From Candidatus Heimdallarchaeota archaeon (GTDB lineage Archaea > Asgardarchaeota > Heimdallarchaeia > Heimdallarchaeales > Heimdallarchaeaceae), in assembly GCA_019057815.1 (NCBI GenBank), contig JAHLWR010000004.1, positions 1 to 64,000 on the forward strand: a stretch of 64,000 nucleotides of DNA, written 5' to 3'. Shown here piece after piece: positions 43,663 to 52,962 of this stretch (positions are counted from its first letter, which is position 1; every line of letters starts with the position of its first letter). The notes beneath the pieces are model-generated. The model did no database searches and was not told the origin of the DNA. It was given only the letters and a program-made list of their open reading frames with translations. Both the position numbers and the translations under genes were made by a program.

Positions 43663-45141
43663 ATGAAAGATATACAAGATGTTACAGCTATTGAAGCTAA
43701 AAAAACTAGTTTCCGAAACGTTTTCTTATGGTCAAGTTATGATGCAGCAGATACACTTTTCAGTCAAGCTGTAATTAGCTTAATCTTTCAACCATTCGTA
43801 CTTTTAATGGCGTTTTACAATGGAGTTGGATCGTATAGTCAAGCTTTTCTTTATATGTCGCTATTTATGGCACTATCTAATTTATTAGTTGCTCTTCTAG
43901 GTCCTTTTATTGGTGCTTTAAGTGATACTATTGGAAAAAGGAAACCTTTAGTTTTAATTGTTGCATCAATTATGATGCTAGCAACTCTGGGAATGTTGCT
44001 TTGGAAGAATTGGGTGTGGTTATGTATCATGTTTGTTATCGCTAATTTCTGTTACCAGGCAGGAAGAATGTTTTTTGACAGTATGATACCCTTTTTATCT
44101 GAAACAAAAAAACGAGGTTTTGTTTCCTCTATCTCTGGTTCTTTAAGCTTTATAGGTACTATGGCAGCAATTGGGATAGGAATGGCAGTATATGGTAAAA
44201 CTAACGAGCCTGATGTACCAGCAAGAATTTACGAGCAAGCTTTAGAAAATGCTAGTAATTTACAGCCAGGAAGTTCTCCTAATTTTGGTAATTTGTGGTT
44301 ATTCATTATCCTTTCCGTTGTTGCTATCGCATTGTTGACGTTACCCTTTATTTTCAGCAAAGAAAAAACTCAACCTAATGAAAATGGAATAAAAAAGAAC
44401 TTAAAAATTGCTCGAACTAATTTCAGACAAACTTTAAGAGAGTTATTCAAATATAAAAATGCTCTAATTTTCATTATAGCTTGGTTCTTTGTAACGGATG
44501 CGGCTAATACAGCTATTCTTTACATGAACGCAGTGTTAACTGATGGTGGTGGTGGGTCTCCTACAGATGCTTTAATCATTATTGCTGTAGGTGGTGTTCT
44601 TGCTATGGTAGGTGCCATTGGACATGGAATTTTGATGGATAGGATTGGTCCAAAAAAGAATTTTATGATAAATATAACCGCTTGGGGAATAGCAATTATC
44701 TTAGCTATTGTTGCAACGTCTTTAAATGGTTATCATTTAGCTAACGGTATTCATCTGAATGAAGCTGGTACAGCAAGTGCTTGGGCATATAAGATAATGT
44801 TTGCTATGGTAATTCCTGTTGGTATTGGTTTTGGAGGTATCTGGATAATCGGTCGCCAATTTATCTATCAAATAGCTCCCCCCTCCAAAGTTACACAATA
44901 CATGGGTTTCAAACAAATTTCTGGACGTGTTAGTGCAATCGTAAGTCCATTAATCTTCTCTGGGTTCATAGCAATGTCAGAAAGTTTAGGTCTTTCAATT
45001 CCTTACAGTTTTACAGTAGCTTTAATACCTCTAGTTGTATTCTTTTTAATAGGTTTCATCATAATTACAAGGTATAAATCTGTGCATGAAGAGTATTTAG
45101 ATGGAGAAAGGGCACCATATAAGAAGTTACAAAAGAAATAA
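43663..45141 (+). CDS. MFS transporter, UMF1/Atg22-like
   Basis: About 492 residues and twelve membrane segments. The N-terminal LWSSYDAADTLFSQA corresponds to the YDwAnSaf motif of the UMF1/Atg22 group, and motif A reads LSDTIGKRKPLVL. A TATA box TTTATATATA lies at about 43626-43635, leaving a short leader; the ATG at 43663 is preferred to a TTG nine bases earlier. Substrate unknown; Atg22 exports amino acids from vacuoles. Confidence 0.88.
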   Translation: MKDIQDVTAIEAKKTSFRNVFLWSSYDAADTLFSQAVISLIFQPFVLLMAFYNGVGSYSQAFLYMSLFMALSNLLVALLGPFIGALSDTIGKRKPLVLIVASIMMLATLGMLLWKNWVWLCIMFVIANFCYQAGRMFFDSMIPFLSETKKRGFVSSISGSLSFIGTMAAIGIGMAVYGKTNEPDVPARIYEQALENASNLQPGSSPNFGNLWLFIILSVVAIALLTLPFIFSKEKTQPNENGIKKNLKIARTNFRQTLRELFKYKNALIFIIAWFFVTDAANTAILYMNAVLTDGGGGSPTDALIIIAVGGVLAMVGAIGHGILMDRIGPKKNFMINITAWGIAIILAIVATSLNGYHLANGIHLNEAGTASAWAYKIMFAMVIPVGIGFGGIWIIGRQFIYQIAPPSKVTQYMGFKQISGRVSAIVSPLIFSGFIAMSESLGLSIPYSFTVALIPLVVFFLIGFIIITRYKSVHEEYLDGERAPYKKLQKK

Positions 45142-45286
45142 ACACTAAAATTCCTTTCTTTTCCCTTTTTTTTCTTTTAAAAAATTTCTTGATATGTTGA
45201 TTAAGAGTAAAAAGCTATTCAGCTGTAACCAAATTTTTTTAATGACATAATCTTTTAAGAATAATAGAAACTTCTTGTGATTGCTA

Positions 45287-46207
45287 ATGGGAAATTCTGG
45301 ATTGAACCTTGAAGATGTATTGATGAAAAGGCTTAAGCTTAATCTTGATGACGATGATGACATAGCTTCAGTCTTAAAAGAAGGGGAATATTCCGAATCT
45401 TTTGTTAAAGAACTACAGCAAAGAAATCTTGTTCTTCTCGAAGCACTAAGAAAAGTGAAAATGCTTGTCGAGAGATTGATGTTACAAAATAAAGAACTCA
45501 AAAAACGTGTGATAATTCTTGAAAAAGAGTACAAGGATCAGCAAAAAAAAGGCGTGAAAATGGTTTCTGCTGCTCGATATAGAGAGATGAAAACAAATGC
45601 TGACGAGCTAGCGCGAAGCTTACCGAAATTACTGAAACTAATTAAGTTGCTCAATTCAGAGAATAAGTTGTTAAAAGATAAAAGTTTAGCTATCGAAAAT
45701 GAATTTTCAGATATGATGGATGAGAGAGATGACCTTAAAACGCGTTTAGTTGGTTTGAATGAGAAAAACCAACTAGAAGTTGTAGCAGAATTAACAGAAC
45801 TCTTTCCAACTGTGGACATAGCGGCGATAACAGCTAAAACTATAACAGAAGCTGCAGTTGTAAATAATGATTTAGTTAATGGTACATCTCCAGAAATCAA
45901 ATCAATAGCTCAAGCTGCAAGTGATTCAGCACCAACAATTGAGAAACAAGCTAAAAGCGATTTGTCGCATGTAAGTAGTCTCAGTAATGAACAAATATCA
46001 AAGCTAATTGATCTGGTAGTGAAAATTAATGATAAAATTGAGAATCTTAGCGGAACAATGGTTATCGCCGCTCCCGGAAGAAAAAAAGGTAAAATACAAC
46101 TTGATTTAGCTGATGCTATAAGCGAAGGAAAAATGGGAGAAGGAGATGAGCGTCCTGATAGACCAGATCTGGAAGATATTCTGGATGATATACTAATTTC
46201 GGGTTAG
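45287..46207 (+). CDS. Long coiled-coil protein of unknown function
   Basis: About 306 residues. A helical coiled coil covers residues 40-155 (repeated ELKK/EKEYKDQQKK/ELARSLPKLLKLIKLLN heptads). A linker rich in Ala/Ser and a second helix NEQISKLIDLVVKINDKIENL follow, then a basic patch APGRKKGKIQ and an acidic tail ending DILDDILISG. Charged tail and coiled coil suggest a scaffold. It is followed by the C2H2 and receiver genes on the same strand. The ATG is chosen over a TTG six bases upstream. Confidence 0.6.
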   Translation: MGNSGLNLEDVLMKRLKLNLDDDDDIASVLKEGEYSESFVKELQQRNLVLLEALRKVKMLVERLMLQNKELKKRVIILEKEYKDQQKKGVKMVSAARYREMKTNADELARSLPKLLKLIKLLNSENKLLKDKSLAIENEFSDMMDERDDLKTRLVGLNEKNQLEVVAELTELFPTVDIAAITAKTITEAAVVNNDLVNGTSPEIKSIAQAASDSAPTIEKQAKSDLSHVSSLSNEQISKLIDLVVKINDKIENLSGTMVIAAPGRKKGKIQLDLADAISEGKMGEGDERPDRPDLEDILDDILISG

Positions 46208-46494
46208 TTAGTTACACACTTATGTTGGATAAGAAACAACAAATATAAGGAAATTTTCCGAAATAATTGCACAGTTTCAAATAGTATAGAAACTAGTATT
46301 CCTATAACTGTTAATATTTAATTAATGAGAGTCTCAGATCCTTTTTTATCGCATAACTTGAACTTAAAGTAGTGCATGATCATCATTAACCCTCATGATA
46401 GTAATATTTTTGAGGTAATATGACTTTTGGTTTCAACAAGATTATTTAGAAATAGAACTACTTAGAAAATTTTTCTCGCTCCACAAAAAAGATT

Positions 46495-46544
46495 AAATAT
46501 AATGGTAATTTACAAATATAACGGTAATACAAATATAATACAGG
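46495..46544 (+). promoter_or_regulatory. Two-and-a-half direct repeats of AAATATAAYGGTAAT upstream of C2H2 gene
   Basis: AAATATAATGGTAAT at 46495-46509, AAATATAACGGTAAT at 46514-46528 and a partial AAATATAATACAGG at 46531-46544, spaced 19 and 17 bases. The last copy runs into the ribosome-binding site. Each copy contains a TATA-like core, so they may be both promoter and operator. The stretch 46208-46494 upstream has no gene and no other structure I can support. Confidence 0.55.
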
Positions 46545-46553
46545 TGATTTGAG

Positions 46554-47543
46554 TTGACACCAAAAACTAGTGGAACCAGGACTTCAAACGTTTATACCAT
46601 TAATTTGCCTTCACAGTTTAAAAAATCTGTTCTGGAAAAAGCTCAACTTTTTGGTGGTGCTGGACATTTGATCACATTGTCATTAGATGATTTAGCTCTG
46701 AGAGTAAGGAAAGCTAGAAACAGATTAAATTTAGTCGAAGAATTGAATGATTATATTAAACTTGAAATTTTATTAATGAGACGTTATGAATTGGAGAGAA
46801 AAGACGGAGAGAACATTAAATTATCTTTTAGATTAAGGGATATTATTAGTAAAAATAGTTTGAACATAATAAAGAAGAAAACTGGTTGGCAGACTTCAAA
46901 AACTGTTAGAATCGCCTTATTGTGGTATTTGTATGCGAATTTTGATGAATTTGTAGCTTCTGAAAGTTTCGTAAATTTGTTGAGATGTGATCACTGTGGT
47001 TTTGTAACTCATGATCAGAGAGCTTTAGCAGTTCATATCAAAACACTACATGAGGTTGTTTGTCCATATTGTGGTGCTCACTATATGAGTACATCGTATC
47101 ATAGTTGTCCTCAACAAGAACTAACAAAAGTAAGAATTGAGCCAAGTCAACCAATTCCTGATTCTTTAAGTGATTCTCCAAGTTTAGTTGATGCTCTATC
47201 TGCTATTGACTCTGACGAAACAAAACTATTAAAAGAACTAGGAATTAAGGATATTAAACCCATGAAGGACGAAGCTGATGTTCTTGCAGATATCTCAGAT
47301 TTAATTCCTGATCCAAGTTTATTTGATGATTCAGATGCCCAATTGGAAAAAATACAGGAAGAGATATCTAAAGTTGGGGGAACCTTAGTAGATTTGCCAA
47401 GAGGTTCAGAAGCATCAGAAGTTGATGACAAAAAGAAAGATAAAAAACATAAAAAAGAAAAAGACTCCAACCTTGAAAAACTACAATCAGAGATAGGTGA
47501 GATGCTATTATCTTTAAAAGATGATGGTTTATTAGATGAATAA
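46554..47543 (+). CDS. C2H2 zinc-finger protein with N-terminal DNA-binding-like domain
   Basis: 329 residues, starting at TTG after an AGGTGA ribosome-binding site. The N-terminal half (to about 140) is helical and basic, with TGWQTSKTVRIALLWYLYANF resembling a ribbon-helix-helix/HTH. A classic C2H2 finger follows, CDHCGFVTHDQRALAVHIKTLH (C-x2-C-x12-H-x4-H, about 144-165), then a second Cys/His knuckle CPYCGAHYMSTSYHSC. The remaining ~150 residues are acidic and probably disordered with a coiled C terminus. It is probably a transcription regulator; upstream direct repeats may be its own operator. Such fingers are common in eukaryotes and Asgard archaea. Confidence 0.75.
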   Translation: MTPKTSGTRTSNVYTINLPSQFKKSVLEKAQLFGGAGHLITLSLDDLALRVRKARNRLNLVEELNDYIKLEILLMRRYELERKDGENIKLSFRLRDIISKNSLNIIKKKTGWQTSKTVRIALLWYLYANFDEFVASESFVNLLRCDHCGFVTHDQRALAVHIKTLHEVVCPYCGAHYMSTSYHSCPQQELTKVRIEPSQPIPDSLSDSPSLVDALSAIDSDETKLLKELGIKDIKPMKDEADVLADISDLIPDPSLFDDSDAQLEKIQEEISKVGGTLVDLPRGSEASEVDDKKKDKKHKKEKDSNLEKLQSEIGEMLLSLKDDGLLDE

Positions 47544-47592
47544 GGGTTAGAGTTAAAAAGTATGAAAATAATTAATCTAGTAGGTGCTATAA

Positions 47593-48459
47593 ATGGTTAA
47601 CCCGATGAGAATATTACTCTGTGAAGATGATGAGGATATCGCTTTTCTAATCAAGATTAGTCTTCTCAAAGAGTTTCCTGATGCTGAAGTACATATTACC
47701 TGCACAAAAGAAGAAACCCTAAAAATGCTTTTTGACTTGAACTATGATGTTGATGTTATCCTTCTTGATTATTTACTAGTAAATTCTACAGGTCTTGAAG
47801 TGTTAGAAGAAATCAAAAAAATAACTGAAATCCCTGTAATTATTATCACTGGGCAAGGTTCAGAAGAGGTTGCAGTCAAAGCTATGAAACTTGGAGCTTC
47901 TGATTATATAGTCAAAAGAGGTCGTTTTTTCAACCAAATTCCAAAAGTTGTTGAAAAAGTCACAAAATTCAAGCCTCGATATGATTTGGATAAGATATTT
48001 ACAGCTTTTTATAGATTCGGTTATTCAGGAACTGAACCAATATCTGTTAGTAAAATACCAGAAGAATATGAAAGTAAAAGAGAAACTGTAGTTTTGTCTC
48101 TAGGAGTTTTATTGTTTACTCTTTTTGGGATGGGTGAAGTAGAAAAACTGGAAACAGGTTCGATTTCAGGACCAGTAAGAATCCCTAAAATGAATCAATA
48201 TAGTGCTACCAGTTTCCTCTATGTGGTTAAAGATAGAAACCAACAAGATCCCAGACTTAAAGATGAAAAAGGTGGAGGGACAGATTATTGCATTGTTGCT
48301 ATAGGATACCCATCAGAGTACTCAGATTTAGTTTATGGACTTGATAAAATTAAGAATGTATTGAATATATTCTTTGAAGGTATAAATGATGTTTCTGAAA
48401 TAAAGGAAAAATCTCAAAATGTTGAAGAGCAGATTTACAACATTATTAGAAGGTTTTAG
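47593..48459 (+). CDS. Response-regulator receiver protein with unknown C-terminal domain
   Basis: Receiver domain at residues 5-125: acidic EDDED cluster, phosphoacceptor D59 (VILLDYLL), IIITGQG and KLGASDYIVKRG. The C-terminal ~160 residues form an alpha/beta domain (KRETVVLSLGVLLFTLFGMG, ATSFLYVVKDRN, YCIVAIGYPSEYSDLVYGLD, FFEGINDVSEI) that is not a DNA-binding or enzymatic output I know; a longin/roadblock-like fold is possible by pattern only. It lies 50 bases after the C2H2 gene and is probably in one unit with it. Confidence 0.85.
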   Translation: MVNPMRILLCEDDEDIAFLIKISLLKEFPDAEVHITCTKEETLKMLFDLNYDVDVILLDYLLVNSTGLEVLEEIKKITEIPVIIITGQGSEEVAVKAMKLGASDYIVKRGRFFNQIPKVVEKVTKFKPRYDLDKIFTAFYRFGYSGTEPISVSKIPEEYESKRETVVLSLGVLLFTLFGMGEVEKLETGSISGPVRIPKMNQYSATSFLYVVKDRNQQDPRLKDEKGGGTDYCIVAIGYPSEYSDLVYGLDKIKNVLNIFFEGINDVSEIKEKSQNVEEQIYNIIRRF

Positions 48460-49621
48460 TTTTTCTCAAATAAGCTGATTCATAAGTTTTTACAATCTTT
48501 TCAGCTTCTAGTTCCCAATTATAACTGTTAAAATACGCTTGCTGAGCATTTATTTTCATTTGTGCCAACTTATCTTTGTTATTATAAAGATCAAGAATGG
48601 TTTTAGCAATTTCTCTTGGAGATGTTGGATCGATTAGTTCTCCAAATTTCTCCATTCCTTCTATAGCCCTTTGTAACCCCTCAAAATTTGAGCCTATAAA
48701 TGGAACTCCAGCAGAACAATAATCATATAATCTATTTGGCATTCTAAGAAAATTATTTTTTCCAGGTTGGAATAGAATTAATCCAATATCGCAAGTTCTA
48801 AGGATAGATAAAGCATCTAAATAATCCATCCATCCAGTTAATGTAAAATAATCTGATAAACCTTTTTCATTTACTAACTTCCTCATTAGTTCCAAAGCAG
48901 GTCCTGAACCAATTATTAGAAATTCAATGTCTTCAGAAGAAAGTTTTTCTTTTAGTATTTCTACAGTTTCAACTGTTTTATCGTATCCAAGGTTTTCATA
49001 CATCACTCCAAAGTAAACAACTCTGAATTTAGTTTTTTTCTCATATTTAGAAGAAATAGGTTTTAAATGAGCTTTTTCAACGTCTATTTTGGAGGGGTAA
49101 TTTGATACCCATTCACTATTAGTGTTGTATTTTCTTTTCAATGTGTCTGTTACTGTTGGAGCAGCTGTGATTATTTTATCAACCTTTTTCAGATATTTCT
49201 TTTCTAACCATGTATAGGCAATTAAAGCTAGCAAACCAAATGTTTCTGACATTTGTTCAGGAAAATTTTCATGACTATCATAAATTACAATGTCTGAGAT
49301 GTTTTTTAATTTTGAAGCAAGAGGAAGAACATTCAAGTCATGTAGGTGCAAAATGTTGTACTTTTGCTTACCAAACCTTTTTTTAACATTTTTCCAAAAT
49401 TCGAAATATTTGAAAATAGACTTGCGTTTACTGCTCATCCTTATGATTGTGTAGCCATCGCGTTCTTCTGTTTCTGGTAGTTCTCCAGTTCGATCAATTG
49501 CAGCAATTGTTACTTCATTTCCATCTTGAATTAAGTAACGAGCCTCTTTTTCAACTCGTACATCAGGTGAAACAGAACTTAAAACAACCATTAGAATATT
49601 TCTCTTTGCCTTGGTCATCAT
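48446..49621 (-). CDS. Glycosyltransferase family 4 (GT-B fold)
   Basis: 391 residues. N-terminal Rossmann half with RNILMVVLSSVSPDVRVEKEARYL and HLHDLNVLPLASKLK; C-terminal half with FRVVYFGVMYENLG, LIIGSGPALELMRKL and the donor loop LRMPNRLYDYCSAGVPFIGSNFEGL (a GT4-type EX7E-like region). It probably transfers a sugar from a nucleotide sugar to a surface glycan or glycolipid. Single gene, overlapping the convergent receiver gene by 14 bases. Confidence 0.87.
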   Translation of the reverse strand: MMTKAKRNILMVVLSSVSPDVRVEKEARYLIQDGNEVTIAAIDRTGELPETEERDGYTIIRMSSKRKSIFKYFEFWKNVKKRFGKQKYNILHLHDLNVLPLASKLKNISDIVIYDSHENFPEQMSETFGLLALIAYTWLEKKYLKKVDKIITAAPTVTDTLKRKYNTNSEWVSNYPSKIDVEKAHLKPISSKYEKKTKFRVVYFGVMYENLGYDKTVETVEILKEKLSSEDIEFLIIGSGPALELMRKLVNEKGLSDYFTLTGWMDYLDALSILRTCDIGLILFQPGKNNFLRMPNRLYDYCSAGVPFIGSNFEGLQRAIEGMEKFGELIDPTSPREIAKTILDLYNNKDKLAQMKINAQQAYFNSYNWELEAEKIVKTYESAYLRKTKTF

Positions 49622-49708
49622 CTCTTCTTGTATTTATTACATTTATAAATAATCTTTCAGTGCACCAAATGCAATATATTTTTTAGTCTTGATTTTATAG
49701 AGGTTTTA

Positions 49709-50230
49709 ATGATTAATTCCAAGAAGCGTGACCTTACTATATTCTTTGACCCTAAAATACCCACAGATGAAATAAACACTATTGCTGAAGAAATAAGTTA
49801 CACTTATGGAATACAAATAATAGAAAAGTTAGAATTATCGATTATTTCTAGTGCCCTAAACAAATCTAGAAATCAATATAATGGTCAATTTTTACTCAAT
49901 TTTCTAATCGAAAACAAGAAACAAAGATTCTTTTTATGGATTGTTAAAGATGATTTGTATGTACCTTTTAGAAATTTTGTTTTTGGGCTGGCTACAAAAA
50001 ACTATGGGGCTGTTTTAACATTTTATCGATTGATCAATATTACTATGAAAATTAAGGAAAGTATCCATGAATGTGGTCACATTTACGGATTGAATCATTG
50101 TAAAAACAACTGTGTTATGCAATATTCCAACAGTTTCAATGATGCAATGAATAAACCTTCAAAATTATGCCAAAAATGCCAACAAAGTCTGGTTTCAAGT
50201 ATTGACAATTTACAAGATAGCATAGTTTAA
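49709..50230 (+). CDS. amzA: Archaemetzincin (zinc metalloprotease)
   Basis: 173 residues with the complete family signature: H120, E121, H124 and H130 in IHECGHIYGLNHC (HExxHxxGxxH), then C131 and C135 (CKNNCVMQYS) and C154-x2-C157 (KLCQKCQQ), the structural zinc site unique to archaemetzincins. VMQYSNS provides the Met-turn. Substrate unknown. Length normal. Confidence 0.94.
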   Translation: MINSKKRDLTIFFDPKIPTDEINTIAEEISYTYGIQIIEKLELSIISSALNKSRNQYNGQFLLNFLIENKKQRFFLWIVKDDLYVPFRNFVFGLATKNYGAVLTFYRLINITMKIKESIHECGHIYGLNHCKNNCVMQYSNSFNDAMNKPSKLCQKCQQSLVSSIDNLQDSIV

Positions 50231-50473
50231 TTGTTAAAGTGATAAAATAGAGAAAGATGCTTAGTGCACAATTAGATCTCTTTCATTTTTAAGATGAAAC
50301 CAGATATTTAGCTCTCAAACAACAATATCAGATTTTATTGCTAGATTTAAAGTAAGCTTTTTCCTATTAATTTTTAAACAGTGCTCTTTATCTATTCCTC
50401 TTTTCTAATATGTGATAGATAAAAATGAACTTTAACAACTTATCTGAAAAAACAAAATTGGAGGTTTTCTAAA

Positions 50474-50851
50474 ATGAATGGTGATGAACATAATATGATG
50501 ATGGACTGGTGGAATATCCCTTACATGGGATATATAATGGTTGCATTATTGACTGTTTTTATTATTATAGGTGTCTTTATCTACAAAGATGCGGAAAGAA
50601 GACAAATGAATGGAGCCTTATGGCTAATTTTAGTACTTATTCCTTGGATTGGAGTAATTTCTATAATTGTTTACTTGATTGTAAGGGCAAATTACCCAAT
50701 ACAAAAAACTCCTGTTCAGTATCAACCTGTAGAACCTTACCAACATTCTCAAAAGCACCAAAAAGCACTAGAGATGCTAGATGAAAGGTATGCCCGTGGA
50801 GATATCATACGCGAAGATTACTATTTAATGAAAAAAGACATCGAACAGTGA
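50474..50851 (+). CDS. SHOCT-domain membrane protein
   Basis: 125 residues. Two membrane helices (about 15-38 and 50-72) follow a Met/Asp-rich N terminus. The C-terminal ~30 residues, ALEMLDERYARGDIIREDYYLMKKDIE, are a SHOCT domain. A strong GGAGGT ribosome-binding site precedes the ATG. SHOCT is an oligomerisation/linker module; function unknown. Confidence 0.8.
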   Translation: MNGDEHNMMMDWWNIPYMGYIMVALLTVFIIIGVFIYKDAERRQMNGALWLILVLIPWIGVISIIVYLIVRANYPIQKTPVQYQPVEPYQHSQKHQKALEMLDERYARGDIIREDYYLMKKDIEQ

Positions 50852-50920
50852 TGTCTTTTTGTCATTAACAAAGATTAAATAGTGTTGTTTTGGACATATT
50901 GCATAGATTAGGTGCTATGA

Positions 50921-51175
50921 TTGTACAAAAAGTATATACAATCTGTGGTTTCAGATTGTGTAAAAGAGCAAAATTACGTTGTTTTGCTTAAACCTGACAA
51001 AATAGATGAAGTTTATAAAAAAATTCAACTAAAATGTTTACTTCTAGAAAAGATCGGGACAATCATTGAAAAATATCAATTCGGAAATGTTATAATTAAG
51101 TTCTACTTAACTGGTAGGTTAGTATTAATGGATGTAGATGAATTGGAAATAACCCTCTCAAAACTCCTGGTGTAA
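50921..51175 (+). CDS. Small protein of unknown function in the Fe-S assembly operon
   Basis: Not recognised. 84 residues starting at TTG, alpha/beta, with NYVVLLKPDKIDEVYKKI and NVIIKFYLTGRLVLMD strands. It ends two bases before the cysteine desulfurase gene and is surely on the same mRNA. It may be an accessory or regulatory factor for Fe-S assembly; inference from position only. Confidence 0.55.
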   Translation: MYKKYIQSVVSDCVKEQNYVVLLKPDKIDEVYKKIQLKCLLLEKIGTIIEKYQFGNVIIKFYLTGRLVLMDVDELEITLSKLLV

Positions 51176-51177
51176 GA

Positions 51178-52395
51178 ATGGAAATGAAAAGCGTTAAAGA
51201 ATTGCTGGAAGTTCATGGAAAAGCAGAAAAAGATTGCTATTTTGATTGGGAAAATGGTTCAATTGTTGATGTAGAAGTATTTAACGCAATGAAACCGTTT
51301 TTCTTAGAAAAAGGTTATGGTAATCCAGCTATTACTCACAGAATAGGATGGGAATCTTACGAATTTTACGGAATAGAAAAGGAAAAAATCGCTAATTCAA
51401 TAAATGCTGATTCAGTAAATTTAGCTTTAACTTTCAGCAGCACAGAGTCCAACAATATAGCAGTTATAGGAACTACAAGACTTGATAAGAAAAGAAAGAA
51501 AATCCTAGTTTCTAGTGTAGAACATTTAAGTGTAATACATGCTGTAAAAGCGCTATATGATCAAGGAATCAAAATAGAAACAATTCCTGTGTCTCACAAT
51601 GGTGTTGTTAATTTAGACATTCTTCAAGAAAAATTAGATGAAAACACATTAATGGTAAGCTTACAGTCGATTAACCATGAAATTGGTACTATACAACCTG
51701 TCAAAGAAGCTATTGAAATTGTTAAAGATAAGGATGAAGATATTTATTTTCACACAGATGCTTCTGCAGCTTATGGTAGAATCCCACTCGACTTTTTGGA
51801 TCTAAACGTAGATTTTGGGACAATAAGTAGTCAGAAGATATTAGGACCTAAGAGTATCGCAGGTCTTTATGTTAAAGATGGTATAAAACTCAAATCAATT
51901 TATGAAGGACAATTAAGTGTTGAGATTTTGTCACCTGATGTGGAATATATGCCCTTACTTGCAGGTTTTGCAAAAGCTGTTGAAATTCAATTTAATAAAT
52001 TCAAAGAAATCAATGAACATACTCTTAAATTAAGAGATAAGTTGATGTATGGCCTTCAAACAACAATTCCAAGAGTTGAAATAAACGGTCCTGAAGGACA
52101 TCATCGAGCTCCTGACAATGTAAATGTAAGCTTTTTAGGTTGTGAAGGAGAAGCGTTAACATTAGAATCTAGTATGAGTGGCATATTTGCTTCAAGTGGA
52201 AGCGCATGTACAAGCCGAATATTAATGCCTAGCCATATATTAACTGCAATCGGAAGAAAACCTGAAGAAGCTCATGGTAGTTTTCTCATGAAATTAACAA
52301 GACTAAATACAGAAGAAGAAGTTAATTACACATTAGAAACCTTACCAAAAGTTATCAATCGCATTCGTTCGATTACAGGAGGTATAGAGCTTTGA
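51178..52395 (+). CDS. Cysteine desulfurase (NifS/IscS-like)
   Basis: PLP enzyme that takes sulfur from cysteine and passes it to the scaffold encoded next. PLP-lysine K220 in SSQKILGPKSIAG (the preceding His of the family is Gln), HTDASAAYGRIPLDF for the PLP contacts, VEHLSVIHAV with the ring-stacking His, and C345 in FASSGSACTSR as the persulfide carrier. The family's RxGTxN segment is altered (EGQLSVEILSPD). 405 residues is normal. Starts two bases after the small upstream gene and is followed 12 bases later by the scaffold. Confidence 0.92.
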   Translation: MEMKSVKELLEVHGKAEKDCYFDWENGSIVDVEVFNAMKPFFLEKGYGNPAITHRIGWESYEFYGIEKEKIANSINADSVNLALTFSSTESNNIAVIGTTRLDKKRKKILVSSVEHLSVIHAVKALYDQGIKIETIPVSHNGVVNLDILQEKLDENTLMVSLQSINHEIGTIQPVKEAIEIVKDKDEDIYFHTDASAAYGRIPLDFLDLNVDFGTISSQKILGPKSIAGLYVKDGIKLKSIYEGQLSVEILSPDVEYMPLLAGFAKAVEIQFNKFKEINEHTLKLRDKLMYGLQTTIPRVEINGPEGHHRAPDNVNVSFLGCEGEALTLESSMSGIFASSGSACTSRILMPSHILTAIGRKPEEAHGSFLMKLTRLNTEEEVNYTLETLPKVINRIRSITGGIEL

Positions 52396-52407
52396 GGAGA
52401 TGGAAAA

Positions 52408-52905
52408 ATGTCGAGTAGAATACCGTTACCCTACGCTCCACGCGTTTTAGAGTTGTTTAGAAACCCTCAAAATCTTGGACATATGAAAGATGCAACTGTC
52501 TCTGCAACTGCAGGAAGCCCTGCTTGTGGTGATATAATCATTATCTACCTTAAGATAAATGATGAAACTGAAAGTGTTATTAAGTCAAGTTTCGAGAGCT
52601 ATGGTTGTGCATCAAATATCGCAAGTGCAAGCCAGTTGACAATACTTATCGGGAAACTAACTTTGAAAGAAGCTTGGGAAATAACATGGAAACAAGTTTC
52701 AGACAAGTTGGGAAAGCTACCAAAAATAAAAACTCATTGTGGAAGCCTAGCTGTCGGTGGTTTAAGGCGCGCAATTAGAAAATACTATTCAGAAGTAAAT
52801 AAAAAGAAGCCTGATTGGCTACCTGAAGAAATCACCAAAGATGAAAAACACGCTCTTGAAGAGGAAGCATTAGCAGAGAAAATGAAGAAAAAATATGTAC
52901 TATAG
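52408..52905 (+). CDS. iscU: IscU/NifU-like Fe-S cluster scaffold
   Basis: Scaffold on which Fe-S clusters are built. The three conserved cysteines are C40 (SPACGD, with D42), C67 (YGCASNIAS) and C111 (THCGSLAVGGLRRAI), which replaces the usual HCS. The C terminus after residue 120 is a longer charged helix than in IscU, perhaps interacting with partners. Directly downstream of the desulfurase gene with a GGAG ribosome-binding site. Confidence 0.93.
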   Translation: MSSRIPLPYAPRVLELFRNPQNLGHMKDATVSATAGSPACGDIIIIYLKINDETESVIKSSFESYGCASNIASASQLTILIGKLTLKEAWEITWKQVSDKLGKLPKIKTHCGSLAVGGLRRAIRKYYSEVNKKKPDWLPEEITKDEKHALEEEALAEKMKKKYVL

Positions 52906-52962
52906 ATTTAGTTATCTGCAAACAATATCTTTTTAATTTTGTTTAGTTCTCTCGTGTTTGAA

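Noticed and set aside
45145-45900. Minus-strand frames of 120-129 codons over the coiled-coil gene
   Set aside because: Ser/Leu-rich reverse-complement artefacts of the Lys/Glu-rich coiled-coil codons.
50915-50935. ATTGTACAAAAA resembling an end of the second TnpB element
   Set aside because: Only about 12 bases match, with no partner repeat or hairpin near by, so it is probably coincidence.
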